The position numbers were made by a program, and so were the translations under genes. The notes beneath the pieces are model-generated. The model was not told where the DNA came from, searched no databases, and saw nothing but the letters and a program-made list of their open reading frames with translations. From contig NC_012876.2 of the NCBI RefSeq assembly GCF_000003195.3, positions 65,156,407 through 65,220,406 on the forward strand: a stretch of 64,000 bases of DNA. The letters run 5' to 3'. The DNA comes from Sorghum bicolor (Eukaryota > Streptophyta > Magnoliopsida > Poales > Poaceae). Positions 1 to 10,385 of this stretch are shown one piece after another (within the stretch, counting starts at the first letter, position 1; each line of letters begins with the position of its first letter).

Positions 1-1
1 G

Positions 2-1042
2 CCGCTCGCCAAGGAGCTGGGAGTGCCGCACGTCACCTTCTCCCCCTCCAGCGCGCTCCACCTCGCCATGTCGCACGCCCTCTGGCGCAGCCCGCCGACG
101 AGGAGGCGCCGCCGCGAGGACCCCGACGCCGACGACGAGGCGGTCACGTTCCCGGAGGTACCTGGCTCGCCTACCTTCCCGTGGCGCCACCTGTCGGGGC
201 TGTTCCGGCAGTACGCGGCCGGCGACGAGTTGTCCGAGGCGATCCGGCAGCTCTTCCTCTGGAACCTGGGCAGCTCCTGCTTCGTCGCCAACACGTTCGC
301 GGCGCTGGAGGCGGACTACGTGACGCGGCCACTCCCGGACCTGGCGTCGAAGCGGGTGTTCGCGGTGGGCCCGCTGTCGGACGCCGCCGGCGCGGCCACG
401 TCCACGTCGGGCGGCGACCGCGGCGGGAAGCCCGCGGTGGCGGCCGCGCTGGTGTCCGCGTGGCTGGACGCGTTCCCGGACGGCTCGGTGGTGTACGTGA
501 GCTTCGGCACGCAGCAGGCGCTGTCGCCGGCGCAGGCGGCGTCGGTGGCGGACGCGCTGGCGCGAAGCTCGGCGGCGTTCGTGTGGGCGGCGAGGGCGGG
601 CACGGCGGTGCCGGACGGGTTCGAGGCGGGCACGTCCTCGCGCGGGCTGGTGATCCGCGGGTGGGCGCCGCAGGTGGAGGTGCTGCGCCACCGTGCCGTG
701 GGCTGGTTCCTCACGCACTGCGGCTGGAACTCGGTGCTGGAGGCGGCCGCCGCCGGGGTGGCCATGCTGGCGTGGCCGATGAGCGCCGACCAGTTCACGG
801 ACGCGCGGCTGCTCGCGGAGGCCGGCGTGGCCGTGCCCGTGGCGGAGGGCGCCGACGCCGTGCCAGACGCCGGGACGATGGCGGCGGCGATCGCGGCGGC
901 CGTCGGGAAGGAGGGGCAGACCGTGAGGGAGCGCGCGGCGGAGCTCGGACGCTTGGCGGCGGCGGCGGCGGTGGCGGAGGGCGGGAGCTCGCACAAGGAC
1001 CTGGAGGAGTTTGTGCAGATGCTGCTGACCCCGCAACTTTGA
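2..1042 (+). CDS. Family-1 UDP-glycosyltransferase, 3' part (UGT89-like?)
   Basis: The frame is open from base 2 to a TGA at 1040-1042 and gives 346 residues. The 5' end (roughly the first 100-130 residues, with the catalytic His) lies outside the window, so the GTG at 23 is not a start. The product would transfer a sugar from a UDP-sugar to a small acceptor such as a flavonoid or hormone in the cytosol. The diagnostic PSPG box runs from 662 to 793 (44 residues). It begins WAPQ, has HCGWNS in the middle and ends D-Q; Trp at box position 22 and Gln at position 44 are typical of UDP-glucose users. The visible part has no intron. The stretch with SPSSALHLAMSHALW and FPEVPGSPTFPW resembles the UGT89 group, but this subgroup call is from memory and tentative. 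Codon use is extremely GC-rich, as in many grass single-exon genes. Confidence 0.9.
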   Translation, partial: PLAKELGVPHVTFSPSSALHLAMSHALWRSPPTRRRRREDPDADDEAVTFPEVPGSPTFPWRHLSGLFRQYAAGDELSEAIRQLFLWNLGSSCFVANTFAALEADYVTRPLPDLASKRVFAVGPLSDAAGAATSTSGGDRGGKPAVAAALVSAWLDAFPDGSVVYVSFGTQQALSPAQAASVADALARSSAAFVWAARAGTAVPDGFEAGTSSRGLVIRGWAPQVEVLRHRAVGWFLTHCGWNSVLEAAAAGVAMLAWPMSADQFTDARLLAEAGVAVPVAEGADAVPDAGTMAAAIAAAVGKEGQTVRERAAELGRLAAAAAVAEGGSSHKDLEEFVQMLLTPQL

Positions 1043-1451
1043 GAGACGTCCATGTCACTCCCTCCCTCACTCGGGCTCCCCTGCGCTCCTCCTCGCCGCT
1101 GTTTCAGCCGCTGATTGCAAGAGAAGCTGAAGCCAGCAAGACAAGACCGAGAGCGCTGCCTGGGCCGTCTCCATTACATTAGTTTTTCCATTAACCACCA
1201 AAAACATGGTTTATTTAAGTGAGCATAAAACCAGGATGGAGACACCCAATTTTCTGAAAACTCACAACAATAGGTTTTGTGAAAAGAGAGAGTTGTTTTT
1301 TCTCAAAACTCAATACCGGATAATTAACACCTACTTATGTACCAAACATGATGATCTTAACTAATTAACAACTCCAAACTAATTTTGCAGAAACTCAATG
1401 TTAAACTAGTTTTATCTAAACTGATCTACAAACTCTTCATCCAAACAACCA

Positions 1452-1626
1452 CTAACGGCATCGTTGCAAACTTGTTCAAATATTCAGCCACGACATGGCC
1501 TTTGCAAGCTCTAATAATTCCTCCGGCTGACAATTGCCTCCACACATGTGCATTAGCATGTCAATCTAGGTCATTATTTCTTGCCACTAAAGTATTATGC
1601 CATGGTGTTGTTGTAAAAGGAACTTC
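1452..1626 (+). repeat. Dispersed direct repeat, copy 1
   Basis: This segment matches 3802-3984 at roughly 80% by eye. Shared blocks include AAATATTCAGC, ACATGGC, TAATAATTCCTCC, GCTGACAAT, TGTGCATTAGCATGTC and GCCATGGT, in the same order and orientation. It may be a copy of an uncatalogued element or a local duplication. No terminal repeats were seen. Confidence 0.7.
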
Positions 1627-3801
1627 ATTCACTGTCTTCAACTCATGTAACCGCCGTCACAAGCAGGGCAAGCCGTCCGAGTACTACTGGCAGCCAAAGG
1701 ATGTCTCCACGTCTTCAACATTGTAACAGGTTAGGCAGGCCCCGAGAACTTTTTAGCGTTAAACCCATGCAACTGCTATCTTAGGTTAGGCTCGGGCCTT
1801 TCCGAACACATGGGCTATCGTAGATTGGGCTCGGGCCTTCCAAAGTACTTCATATGCAGTCGAGCCTCCTCACCTCATACAGGCTGCAGAAGGTGGTTGC
1901 GTGTAGTATGGTAAAATACCATCATGTATGCAAGGGTGTATCAACCAGGGTAGCAAGGGGATCAAGCCCCCCCCTAAGGGACTGAAGTCATCCTCCCCCG
2001 TCACTCCAAACCAACACACGCCCTAAAACCCTACTTACATACCAATGAAGAAAGATGAAGATGGAGAGAAAGGAAGCAAGTAGAAAATATAGAGAGGAAA
2101 GGTGGAGGAGGAATCACACATAGAAGTCAGCATCCTCTTGAATTTTGGCCTATTTTGACATATAGTAGTGTGATATTTTATCATTTTATTATGACCTACA
2201 AACTAGCCCATATAAGACATAGTTAAACAATCTCTAAGTGTTATCAATGTCCAGTGCGTGAGAAACATACAGTACCCACCGAATGTGCACGCATGTTTAT
2301 ACCCTGTTTTTCTAGAAAAAATCTAGAAAAAGGCACATTCACTGCTTCATCAACTATTAAGAGAAACTCTAAAAAAACTATTAAGAAAATATAAGATCAC
2401 ATCAACCTTTGCCTCGGTGTTAGGGTGTAAATATGTGATGTCATCTCCGCACTTCATTTGAGCCTACTGAGTTACTTAGCTAGTGATGCAATGCAACGTT
2501 TGGGCCTAGGCAATCCCACGTATATAAGCATAATTATGTAATTCTAAATCTAAAAAAACATAATTATGTGAGCAACACGCCTATTTTAATTAAACTAAAC
2601 GAGCGTCTACCAGCCCATGTGCACCATTTTTCGCTCGGCCCAAGTGCATCCCATTCATCCTCTCAACCGTCCGTGGTGCTACTCCTAAAAAAAAAACGCA
2701 AGCCCACTCCAACGAGAGCTTGCACATTTGTGTTTGACGGCCGGGCCGAGGGCTTGACATATACAGGCACACGAAAAGCATATGCAATTGCATTGCTCCC
2801 CACTCGCCTCGCCAGTCAAGCCTCCTGTTTTTGCTTATATATACTCCTACTACATTTGTCATCGGAGCTAGTAACAATAATGTACCAAATGACAGCTGAG
2901 CTAACAATGTTTGGGCCCGTTCAAACTTCGAAGCTAAGTCCTGTAAATACGGTTCAGACAGTACTGTACGGGTCAACTCTCGGGGGAAGATTTTTTTTCT
3001 TTCAGAAGCAATGCTTTGTGGTTCATGTTGGGTTTTACGATGACAGCGTTAACTAATGCTGGTTAGAGTACTACTATTAATTAAGCTCTCAGCTGAACCC
3101 CTATGTGGTAAGAGCTACTAAGCCTGAAGCTGCTGCCATGCATTGATATGCATGCATATAATCTCATGTCCCAAGTAACAGGAGCATCAGCATGCCATGG
3201 TTTCCAAATTTGTGCATGATGATGCCAGTGCAGCAGTGCCTCATTTTGCCGAGTTTATGGGTACCAAACAGTATGGCACAGCGCCACCAGAAGTGGACCT
3301 TCCAACAGGAAAAAGAAAAAACAGTTCATGATTGACCTCCCAAGCAGCAGGCAGGCAGGCATGTCAGCCCCAACAATGCGAATTTGCTGCACTCTTTCTA
3401 GCGAACACACGATCTGAGCTTCGAGTTCTGAGACCCAAAATGACGGAGAGCATGCGCATTTGATTTCCTTTGCTCAACTGTAAGCATTGTGGAAGAGATC
3501 ACCATCATTGCTGGAATGGAAGCGAAGAGTCGAAAAAGGAGAACACAGACAGACAGATTGCAAGAACTGCTGTGCCTGTGCCTTGCCACAAGCCGCCAAT
3601 GAACACCCAGCAAAGTCAAAAAGGCTAGAGAGAAAGTGTGGTGGCTGGTGACAAATACCTGCCTTTGATGCTACAAATTGCGGGTTTCGCGTTCAGCTCG
3701 GCCACTCGGGTGCAGTGTGTAGAGGTTAATTAGTTGCATCCAAAGTAGGGCTAGAAAGTCTCATAGCATTTTTTTGGTTACTCTACTCCTAAGAAAAAAG
3801 G

Positions 3802-3984
3802 CTAATGATAACGATGCAAATTTGTTTAAATATTCAGCACAACATGGCACTAATAATTCCTCCAGCTGACAATGGCCTGCTGAGTGCCTCCACACACATG
3901 TGCATTAGCATGTCTGTCTAGGTCCTCACTGCTTGCCACCCAAGCATTACGCCATGGTACGGTGTTGCTGTAAAAGGAGTTTCC
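3802..3984 (+). repeat. Dispersed direct repeat, copy 2
   Basis: Second copy of the segment at 1452-1626, about 2.35 kb downstream. It carries a few short insertions, for example near 3877, relative to copy 1. The copies diverge just after the shared TGTAAAAGGA block, which marks the right boundary. Confidence 0.7.
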
Positions 3985-4389
3985 TTCCCGTTCAAAAAAA
4001 TGTAGTATGATTTTTTTTGGAGATGTAAGTAATATTTTGTGTATATATATTTTGATGAAATCATGTAGTAATACCCATAGCAATGATGGCAATAATACTG
4101 GCATATTGGCATGTATGATATGGCAGGATTGCCTGAACCTGAAAGAGTGAGCTGGGTGAAGGGACCCAGTGGCAGGTCATAGTGGCCATGCCAACCAACT
4201 CCAATTTCATGTCGCCGGCACAGCTTACACTGGATCTGATCCTCAGCAGCAGGACCCGGAGAGAAATTATGAAAAAAAAAAGGGCGATTTGCATGGACCA
4301 TGGATGCTTGAGTTTGGATATAATGTATTCTGCTATAAAAAGGAGAGAAGAGGCATTTCTTGTTCGAAAAATAAAAGAAGGAAAAAAAA

Positions 4390-4795
4390 ATATGTAACTC
4401 TGTTTCTGACTTTGCAGCACTGGTTGATAAAAAGAAATTGGCCAAATGACCCCGTGTGCAAACTATGTGGAGTCGATCCGGAAAATCCAACGTACTTGTG
4501 CAAGGATTGCCCTTTCACAAAACAAGTATGGGCTGTGATGAAAAATTGGTTCGGATTATCAAATATTGACACGGTGGGAGAAAATGGATCACTCCATGGG
4601 TACTGGCGCAGATGCAGGCTACGGATAGACAAACCCCATCGAAGAAATTTTGATGGTCTTATGATCTATTTTTGGTGGAATATTTGGAAAGAGAGAAACA
4701 GACGAACTTTCCAGAACAAAAGTCTGCGACCAAGAGAAGTGGCACGTTTGCAGCACTGGAGCATAAACATAACAATTTCAATTTCAGCGGTATAA
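4390..4795 (+). pseudogene. LINE fragment: RT-associated zinc-binding domain (zf-RVT)
   Basis: The open frame ending at 4795 encodes a segment with a CKLCG zinc-knuckle pair, then YLCKDCPFTKQVW, then a downstream FDGLMIYFWWNIWKERNRR block. This is the signature of the zinc-binding region at the C-terminus of plant non-LTR (LINE) and reverse-transcriptase-derived proteins. Only this tail is present: no reverse transcriptase or endonuclease frame precedes it, so it is a 5'-truncated relic. The His of the usual ETxxHL motif appears as Tyr, consistent with decay. The upstream part of the open frame (4169-4389) does not look like LINE sequence. Domestication is possible but unsupported. Confidence 0.7.
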
Positions 4796-5139
4796 CTAAT
4801 ACAACTGTTTTACGGATCCAATAATTTGTAGGTAGTAAGGACTTTCAATATCACATCAATAACTTGTACTAGGTAGTAAGGACTTTCAATAATTTTGTAC
4901 TAGTAGTAGCTGCATTACTCACATCAATTCAAATTCAAAGATAGAGATCTGAACAAAACAAATCTTGCATTTCATTGTATGTAATATACAATAATAACAA
5001 TGGTTTGATCTTATATACGTACCCCATATTTAGCAATAAGCATTCACATAGTAGTAGCCCAAATATCTAGGCATTTATAAGCCCGGATCAATCAAATAAA
5101 GACAATGCAGGAATTACATGTATAGCCTGGAAGCTGGGT

Positions 5140-5177
5140 CCTAATAATAAAATAAAATAAAATAAAATAAAATAAAA
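5140..5177. repeat. AAAAT-type microsatellite
   Basis: A short array of AATAA/AAAAT pentamers followed by an A-rich run, about 390 bases upstream of the hydrolase start codon. It may vary in length between accessions. Confidence 0.85.
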
Positions 5178-5210
5178 AAGAAAAGTGAAAAAATCGTAAA
5201 ATGTGGACCT

Positions 5211-5240
5211 CACGTGCTGGCCTTGCTGTTTGGTCACGTG
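5211..5240. promoter_or_regulatory. Pair of CACGTG (G-box) cores upstream of the hydrolase gene
   Basis: Two perfect palindromic CACGTG cores lie at 5211-5216 and 5235-5240, 24 bp apart start to start and about 325-350 bp before the ATG at 5565. Such cores are known binding sites for plant bHLH and bZIP factors. The spacing of just over two helical turns puts them on about the same face. Function is inferred. Confidence 0.5.
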
Positions 5241-5564
5241 ACAGCCCTTCCTTGCTCTAGTCCTCCCGGCAAAGGCAACTCGGCAAATCCGCCCCCCTAA
5301 TTCCGCGCCAATCTTTAACCCCCGATGATAAACCTCGGAGGCCGGAGGAATTGACTATTTCCACTCAGATCCCCGAAGAACACCACAAGTCGATGCACAC
5401 CCCCTTCCGTTTCCGTGGAGCAGCTCTGAGCTGGAAACTTTCCAATTGGGCCTCTAAAACAATCTAACCGTGAAGTTGAAGCCCCTCCTCAGTCCACCCT
5501 CCCCGGCCGGAGAAGACCCTGATGCGGCTGCGGCTGCGGCCGGAGGCCTGAGTTTTGGTTGGAT

Positions 5565-8500
5565 ATGGGTGGAGTGACTTCGTCCGTGGCCTCCAAGATG
5601 GCGTTCTTCCCTCCCGACCCGCCGTCTTACGGCGTGGCCAACGAGGAGGACGAGCCAGCGGCGGCGTCGGTGGAGGATGCGTCGTCGCGTAAGGTGGCAA
5701 CCAGGAGGGTGGTGATGACGGGCGTGCGGTGGAGCGTGGGCGTGGAGGCGAGGCGGGTGCGGACGCGGCGGGGCTCGGAGATCATCGCCGTGTACGTCCG
5801 GCACCCCGGCGCCAGCCTCACCGTCCTCTTCTCCCACGGCAACGCCGCCGACCTCGGCAAGATGTACGGGATCTTCGTCGAGCTCAGCGCACGACTCCAC
5901 GTCAACCTCATGGGGTAAGTGATGATTGACTGGTTTCTCCGATGCTTTTGACTTGGTTGGGCGACCAAGATTACTGCTTTATTATTAGTTATACTGGCCG
6001 ATGGATGATGATCTTGTGAAAACTGATCGGAACACAATTTTCGTTTTCGTTTTTGAAAGAACGAACTTTTTTTTTTCTCTAGAAGGCAACAACCCACAAT
6101 CTGATCGGATCATGGTTTGATCCTTTAGAATGGGCGTGTCTTGATCACTTGTTTTCCTTCTGTTTGGTTCTGTCGTTTTCAGTATTATTATTAATTAATG
6201 GTTTTCTGTCTGTGTGGTGGATTGAATATGATGAATATAGTGATCATACATGTCCAACTACTGTTATTGAGCGGGGTAATCATATGCTGCATGCTACTTC
6301 GATTTGCATTAATTGTTTTCATTAGCTTATAGTATTTTCTGAATGATGGGAGTTTGATTTCTTGTTAAAGATTTATCATGTGCAATTGATACTCCTGATT
6401 CTTTTGGGAAGATCAGATTTTAATTTCCTCTGATTGATGAGAGAGCTGCACACGTTATTTGGCTATAGGATTTAGTTTGCCATTATAGGTGCAACTGATG
6501 TAAAATTCGCCGCTGCTGCTGCTGCTACTGTTCCAGAAAATTATGGTTTTTTTTTTCGTTCTACAATCCATTTATTGCCAATCCTGAACCTGTAAAATAT
6601 TATGTTTGGGAAATCTTTTTGTCTTTTGTCTCCATTCGAGGTGAAGATGTTATTGACACTTTTCTTGGTAGGTTAGGATAGTTCTATACTCTAGTCAAGC
6701 TAATTCTGCATTCGGAACCTGTTTGTTTGGCTGGTGCTTGCAAAAGTAGCTCAGTTCTGTGACCATCTTTTCTTGAGAGTGGCAAATAAAGGTCTCAATA
6801 CGCTTTTTTGTGGTTGTTTAATTTTTACTAGGCACTGTACATAGAAAGCTAATCATTGGACAACAGTCACAGAGCAGAGCTCTAAAGTTTGCTTGATATC
6901 ATTGCTTGAAGGTATTTTCAACTTGTTTATGTGGGTCACTCTCACTCATGGCAACAGCATTTTGACCTTTCATTGGACTTGCTTTTCCCTGCTGGAGCAG
7001 TATATTAAATTCGAGTTTCGCACATCATGTTTTAAATTTATTTGCTACTTAACTATTTGGCTACACAATGACACCTCAAGTATACACAGTAAAGCAACCC
7101 CGTCCACATGCCCCCGATATTATCCTGCCATAAAATCCTTCGCTCGATCAAGGGATCAAACTCGACTGTTGGATTGGATTCGTAGCAAACTAGCAAACAA
7201 ACCCAGACATAACAGAACAGCTAATTGGATGTTACATCAATGATGCAGATATGCTGCATGAATGAACCACACGATGGCCCAGAACACGCAAGGGTGCTCA
7301 TTACAGCACATACTATTAGGTGAAACTAGTCTTACAAGTACAGTTAAGTACAATGCACTAACTGGGTGCACGTCTACACTACCTGTTAAGTACGATTAAG
7401 AGGGCAAGAGGGATTTTCAGACAAGAGGGTGGGGTTAGATGCAGGAGTCTGAAGAAAAGGAGGGAACAATGATGTGGTCCAGGGGTTAGTTTGCCCATCA
7501 AAGTGAGACAAAGAGACAAAGAGAGTGATGTGTAGGAGCTGTCAACAAACATGTATAGATAGATTTAAAATATATAGTCATCAAACGATTTTTTTATAAA
7601 GATGGTTAAAAGATAAAAAGTTCTATGAATACAATTTTATTTTGGTTTCCAATCATGCATGAGCTGAAATCAGCAAATCACACTGATAATTAACTCGAAA
7701 TACATGCTACTTTCAGATTTTCTAAAACCCCAATTGACAATGTCCAAGACACCTGATGTTGCATCTTGTATATCAACTATTAGTATCCTTATGACAGACA
7801 AAGTCTCTTGACAAAGTTCAAGAGAGCTTATGTGCAAACTGTATCAACTGTTAATGTTATGTTGCAGTATGATCATAAAATTTATTCAGATTTCATTTTG
7901 ATCGCGGACAAACATTCAATTTTTTTTGCAATATTTTACTAGTGCATTACTATTAGTGTGTGTGTGTGTGTGTTTGATCTGGACATTTTCATTGACGTGA
8001 AGATGTTGGTCAGGCTATCTGGTTTATTCGTTCTTGTTGAACCATGTAAATAGTTATTGGTTCTTGCAAGTCTATGTCCTTCTTGAAGGTTTAGCAAATT
8101 ATCTGCTATGCTGTTCTGATGATCGAAGTTGCCTGTCTCAGAATAATTGCATCATTCTTTGCAGGTATGATTACTCTGGTTATGGGCGGTCATCAGGCAA
8201 GGTAATTTATGTCCGTCCTTTTTTGAAACTAATGCTCTTACCATGTCACCTTCAGTCGAGGGGCACCTTGGCCTTTCTTGTTACAATAGAGGCCTTGAAA
8301 CTGATTCTTGTTTTAATCTGAACTAGTTCATTTTGTAGAAGTTAGATCCTTTCTAGGAAAAACAGTGCTGCGTGCTGACACAACCTTTCTGTAAAATCCA
8401 TCTTCAGCCAAGTGAAGCTAATACCTTTGCTGACATAGAGGCTGCATACAAGTGCCTTGTGGACGTTTATGGAACTAGGGAAGAAGACATTGTTCTGTAT

Positions 8501-9544
8501 GGTCAGTCTGTTGGCAGCGGACCAACCCTCGATTTAGCTGTTCGTTTCCATCGCGTAAGAGCTGTGGTTCTGCACAGTCCAATCCTGTCTGGATTGCGTG
8601 TCATGTATTCTGTGAAGAAAACATACTGGTTTGACATATACAAGGTTTGCCTCTCTGTCTGAAGTATCAAGATGAACGATTTACATCCTGTAATATGCTA
8701 ACACTTGTTTCATTTGCAGAACATCGACAAAATCCCGCATGTTAAATGCCCAGTTCTGGTTATCCATGTAAGCTCTTTATACACATCTACTAGGTGGTAG
8801 TATTCTTCTACTAGCTTCATCAGATCATTAATAAACTGGATCATTATTTTCAATTTTCAGGGCACAAAAGATGACGTCGTGGACTGCTCCCATGGGAAGC
8901 GGCTCTATGAGCTGTGCCAACACAAGTATGAGCCTCTGTGGATCGAGGGAGGCGACCATGGCAACCTGGAGAAATTCCCGGTGTACATACGACATCTGAA
9001 GAAGTTTTTATCGACCATAAAGAAGCTGCCATCTGAAAAAGATGCCGCAGCTGAGCATGAGACATGGGCAGCTGAAAACAGAGCGCAGCCTGACAGTGAA
9101 ACCATCTCCGAGACTCCTTCTCGCATGATCTCGCGAAGGCTAGAGCCGTCGAAGAAGAGCACGATCCATGAGGACCCTACGCTGAGCACGGAGCATGTAG
9201 ATAAGCGCAGGCGAAGCACGGGCCACAGGGAGAAGGCGAGGTCCAGCACAGATAGGAGATCCAGGAGGAGCGTGGACTGCTTCGACAGCATCCTCGAACA
9301 TGAGCAACAGGAAAAGCCAAGGAAAAGCTTTGATAGGTTAGTTCTGCCTCAGCTATATATCTTGTTTATTTGATTTGATTTGAAGAAATATAGTTTGGAA
9401 AATGTGATGATACGAATGTTTTTGTTTGTATCTTTGTCGTTATTCTTGTGCAGGATCGGAGAGAAGATTAGAGCCATGGGTCTGTGCAATGTCGACTGCT
9501 TCAAAGAGCCTCCAGACAGCGCTGAGCTCAGCCGAGGTCGATGA
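5565..9544 (+). CDS. ABHD17-like alpha/beta hydrolase (six exons)
   Basis: A serine hydrolase of the ABHD17 type. Animal ABHD17 proteins are membrane-anchored depalmitoylases; the plant substrate is unknown. Exons by eye: 5565-5914, 8165-8201, 8408-8644, 8720-8767, 8861-9336, 9454-9544. All introns are GT-AG with consistent phase, giving 412 residues. The start is the ATG at 5565, because MGGVTSS exposes Gly2 for possible N-myristoylation. Oxyanion motif HGN is at residues 91-93, nucleophile elbow GQSVG with Ser163, Asp228 in GTKDD, and His257 in GGDHGN, so the catalytic triad is complete. After about residue 290 the tail is basic and Ser-rich (RRST, RRSRRS), likely disordered and phosphorylated. 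The first exon is GC-rich; intron 1 is 2.25 kb. Paired G-boxes lie upstream. The HSP90 start codon follows 840 bp downstream on the same strand. Confidence 0.9.
5915..8164 (+). other. Long first intron of the hydrolase gene
   Basis: A 2.25-kb intron with a GTAAGT donor and a TTTGCAG acceptor. It is T-rich, has a short GT microsatellite near 7959-7972, and holds no recognisable gene. The open frame at 6893-7243 has no family features. Confidence 0.75.
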
Positions 9545-10093
9545 ATGGAGTGTTGCTGTCAGTACGTGTCAGTATTTTTCCCTTGTTGCTTAGATATAAA
9601 AGAAGACTCTGCGTGATGGGAATGTTAATCATAAGATGCTCACGAACAGTAAAGAGAAATATAGCACGATCGATCTTTATGTCAGCGTCTGATTCTTTCA
9701 CACTTGTGTATACGTTACGTTGCTTGAAGACTTGTAAACACACACACTACACAGCGCTGTGATGTGTCCGGATAGAGACTGCTCGGTCTGTTATCAGCAA
9801 GAAAAGATACTCCTTCCAAAAATATCTCCTTTTGCCAAGAATCAAACCTACAAATAGAAAATAGCATGCACATTTGTACAACTGAATAAATAAATTTATT
9901 ATAAAAAGTATATTCCACGAATAATCCAATTATACTTATTATTATGCATCATAGATATTAGTAATATTTTTTATGTTTATTAGTTAAGCTTAAAAATATT
10001 TTAATTTTTTTAGAAGTGAGGCCCATTTTTTTCTTCTTTTGGACGGGGAGTAGCCTCTAACACAGAGGTGGTGATTTCATCACGTCACATTTC
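9545..10093. other. 3' UTR of the hydrolase gene and AT-rich spacer
   Basis: The first ~200 bases are probably 3' UTR. From about 9800 the DNA is AT-rich, with a phrase (ATACTCCTTCC) resembling a worn Stowaway end, but no matching partner end was found. No gene was seen. Confidence 0.5.
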
Positions 10094-10140
10094 GATAAAT
10101 GGGCCTATGAAAGCAGAAGAAAGAGGCCTGTTTGGGCCTA
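10094..10140 (+). promoter_or_regulatory. Two site II-type TGGGCC motifs upstream of HSP90
   Basis: TGGGCCTA occurs twice here, at about 10098 and 10134. Each sits next to a near-duplicate ATGAAAGCAGAA phrase. Site II elements are common in promoters of plant housekeeping and organelle-protein genes. With the telo-box downstream they suggest constitutive, growth-linked expression. This is inference from motifs only. Confidence 0.4.
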
Positions 10141-10203
10141 CGAATGAAAGCAGAAAAAAGAGGAGAGGCCCGGCTCACAGTCACAGTGGCAGTGTCCGGG
10201 TGC

Positions 10204-10216
10204 TTCCAGAAGCTCC
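10204..10216 (+). promoter_or_regulatory. Candidate heat shock element (HSE)
   Basis: TTCCAGAAGCTCC fits alternating TTC-nn-GAA-nn-TCC, two perfect units and one with a single mismatch. It lies about 180 bp before the HSP90 start codon. This is the expected binding pattern for heat shock factors in front of a chaperone gene, but at least part of it may fall in the transcribed leader. Confidence 0.5.
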
Positions 10217-10293
10217 TCCGGCCGCGCCTCATCTCATCTCATCTCCTTCCTCCTTGTGTTGAACCCGCCGGCCTCGCACAGCTCTTACTACAA

Positions 10294-10302
10294 AAACCCT
10301 AA
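10294..10302 (+). promoter_or_regulatory. Telo-box AAACCCTAA
   Basis: A perfect telo-box in the likely 5' UTR or core promoter of the HSP90 gene, 92 bp before the ATG. In plants it is often combined with site II motifs, as seen here. Confidence 0.5.
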
Positions 10303-10385
10303 CACCCCTCCCTTATCCTCTGCTCCCTCTCCCCCTCCCCCTCCCCACGAACGTTGGCGTGCCCCCGGTCACTGTCTCCCATCCC

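Larger units (their letters stand above)
1043..4389. other. Intergenic region, mostly unassigned
   Basis: About 3.3 kb between the glycosyltransferase and a LINE fragment. The first ~300 bases are probably the 3' UTR. I see no convincing gene: the open frames at 1385-1726, 2568-3056 and 3918-4490 have no recognisable domain or splice context. A ~175-bp segment occurs twice (listed separately). The rest is AT-rich and partly homopolymeric. Confidence 0.5.

Noticed and set aside
316..1053. Long minus-strand open frame across the glycosyltransferase
   Set aside because: It is the shadow of a GC-rich coding exon; its Ala/Ser-rich translation has no domain, while the plus frame has the full PSPG box.
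1675..1705. miR169-like phrase near CAGCCAAAGGATG
   Set aside because: It has an extra A in the core and no complementary arm for a precursor hairpin nearby.
5454..6097. Minus-strand open frames over the first hydrolase exon
   Set aside because: They are antisense shadows of a coding exon; the plus frame has catalytic motifs and matched splice sites.
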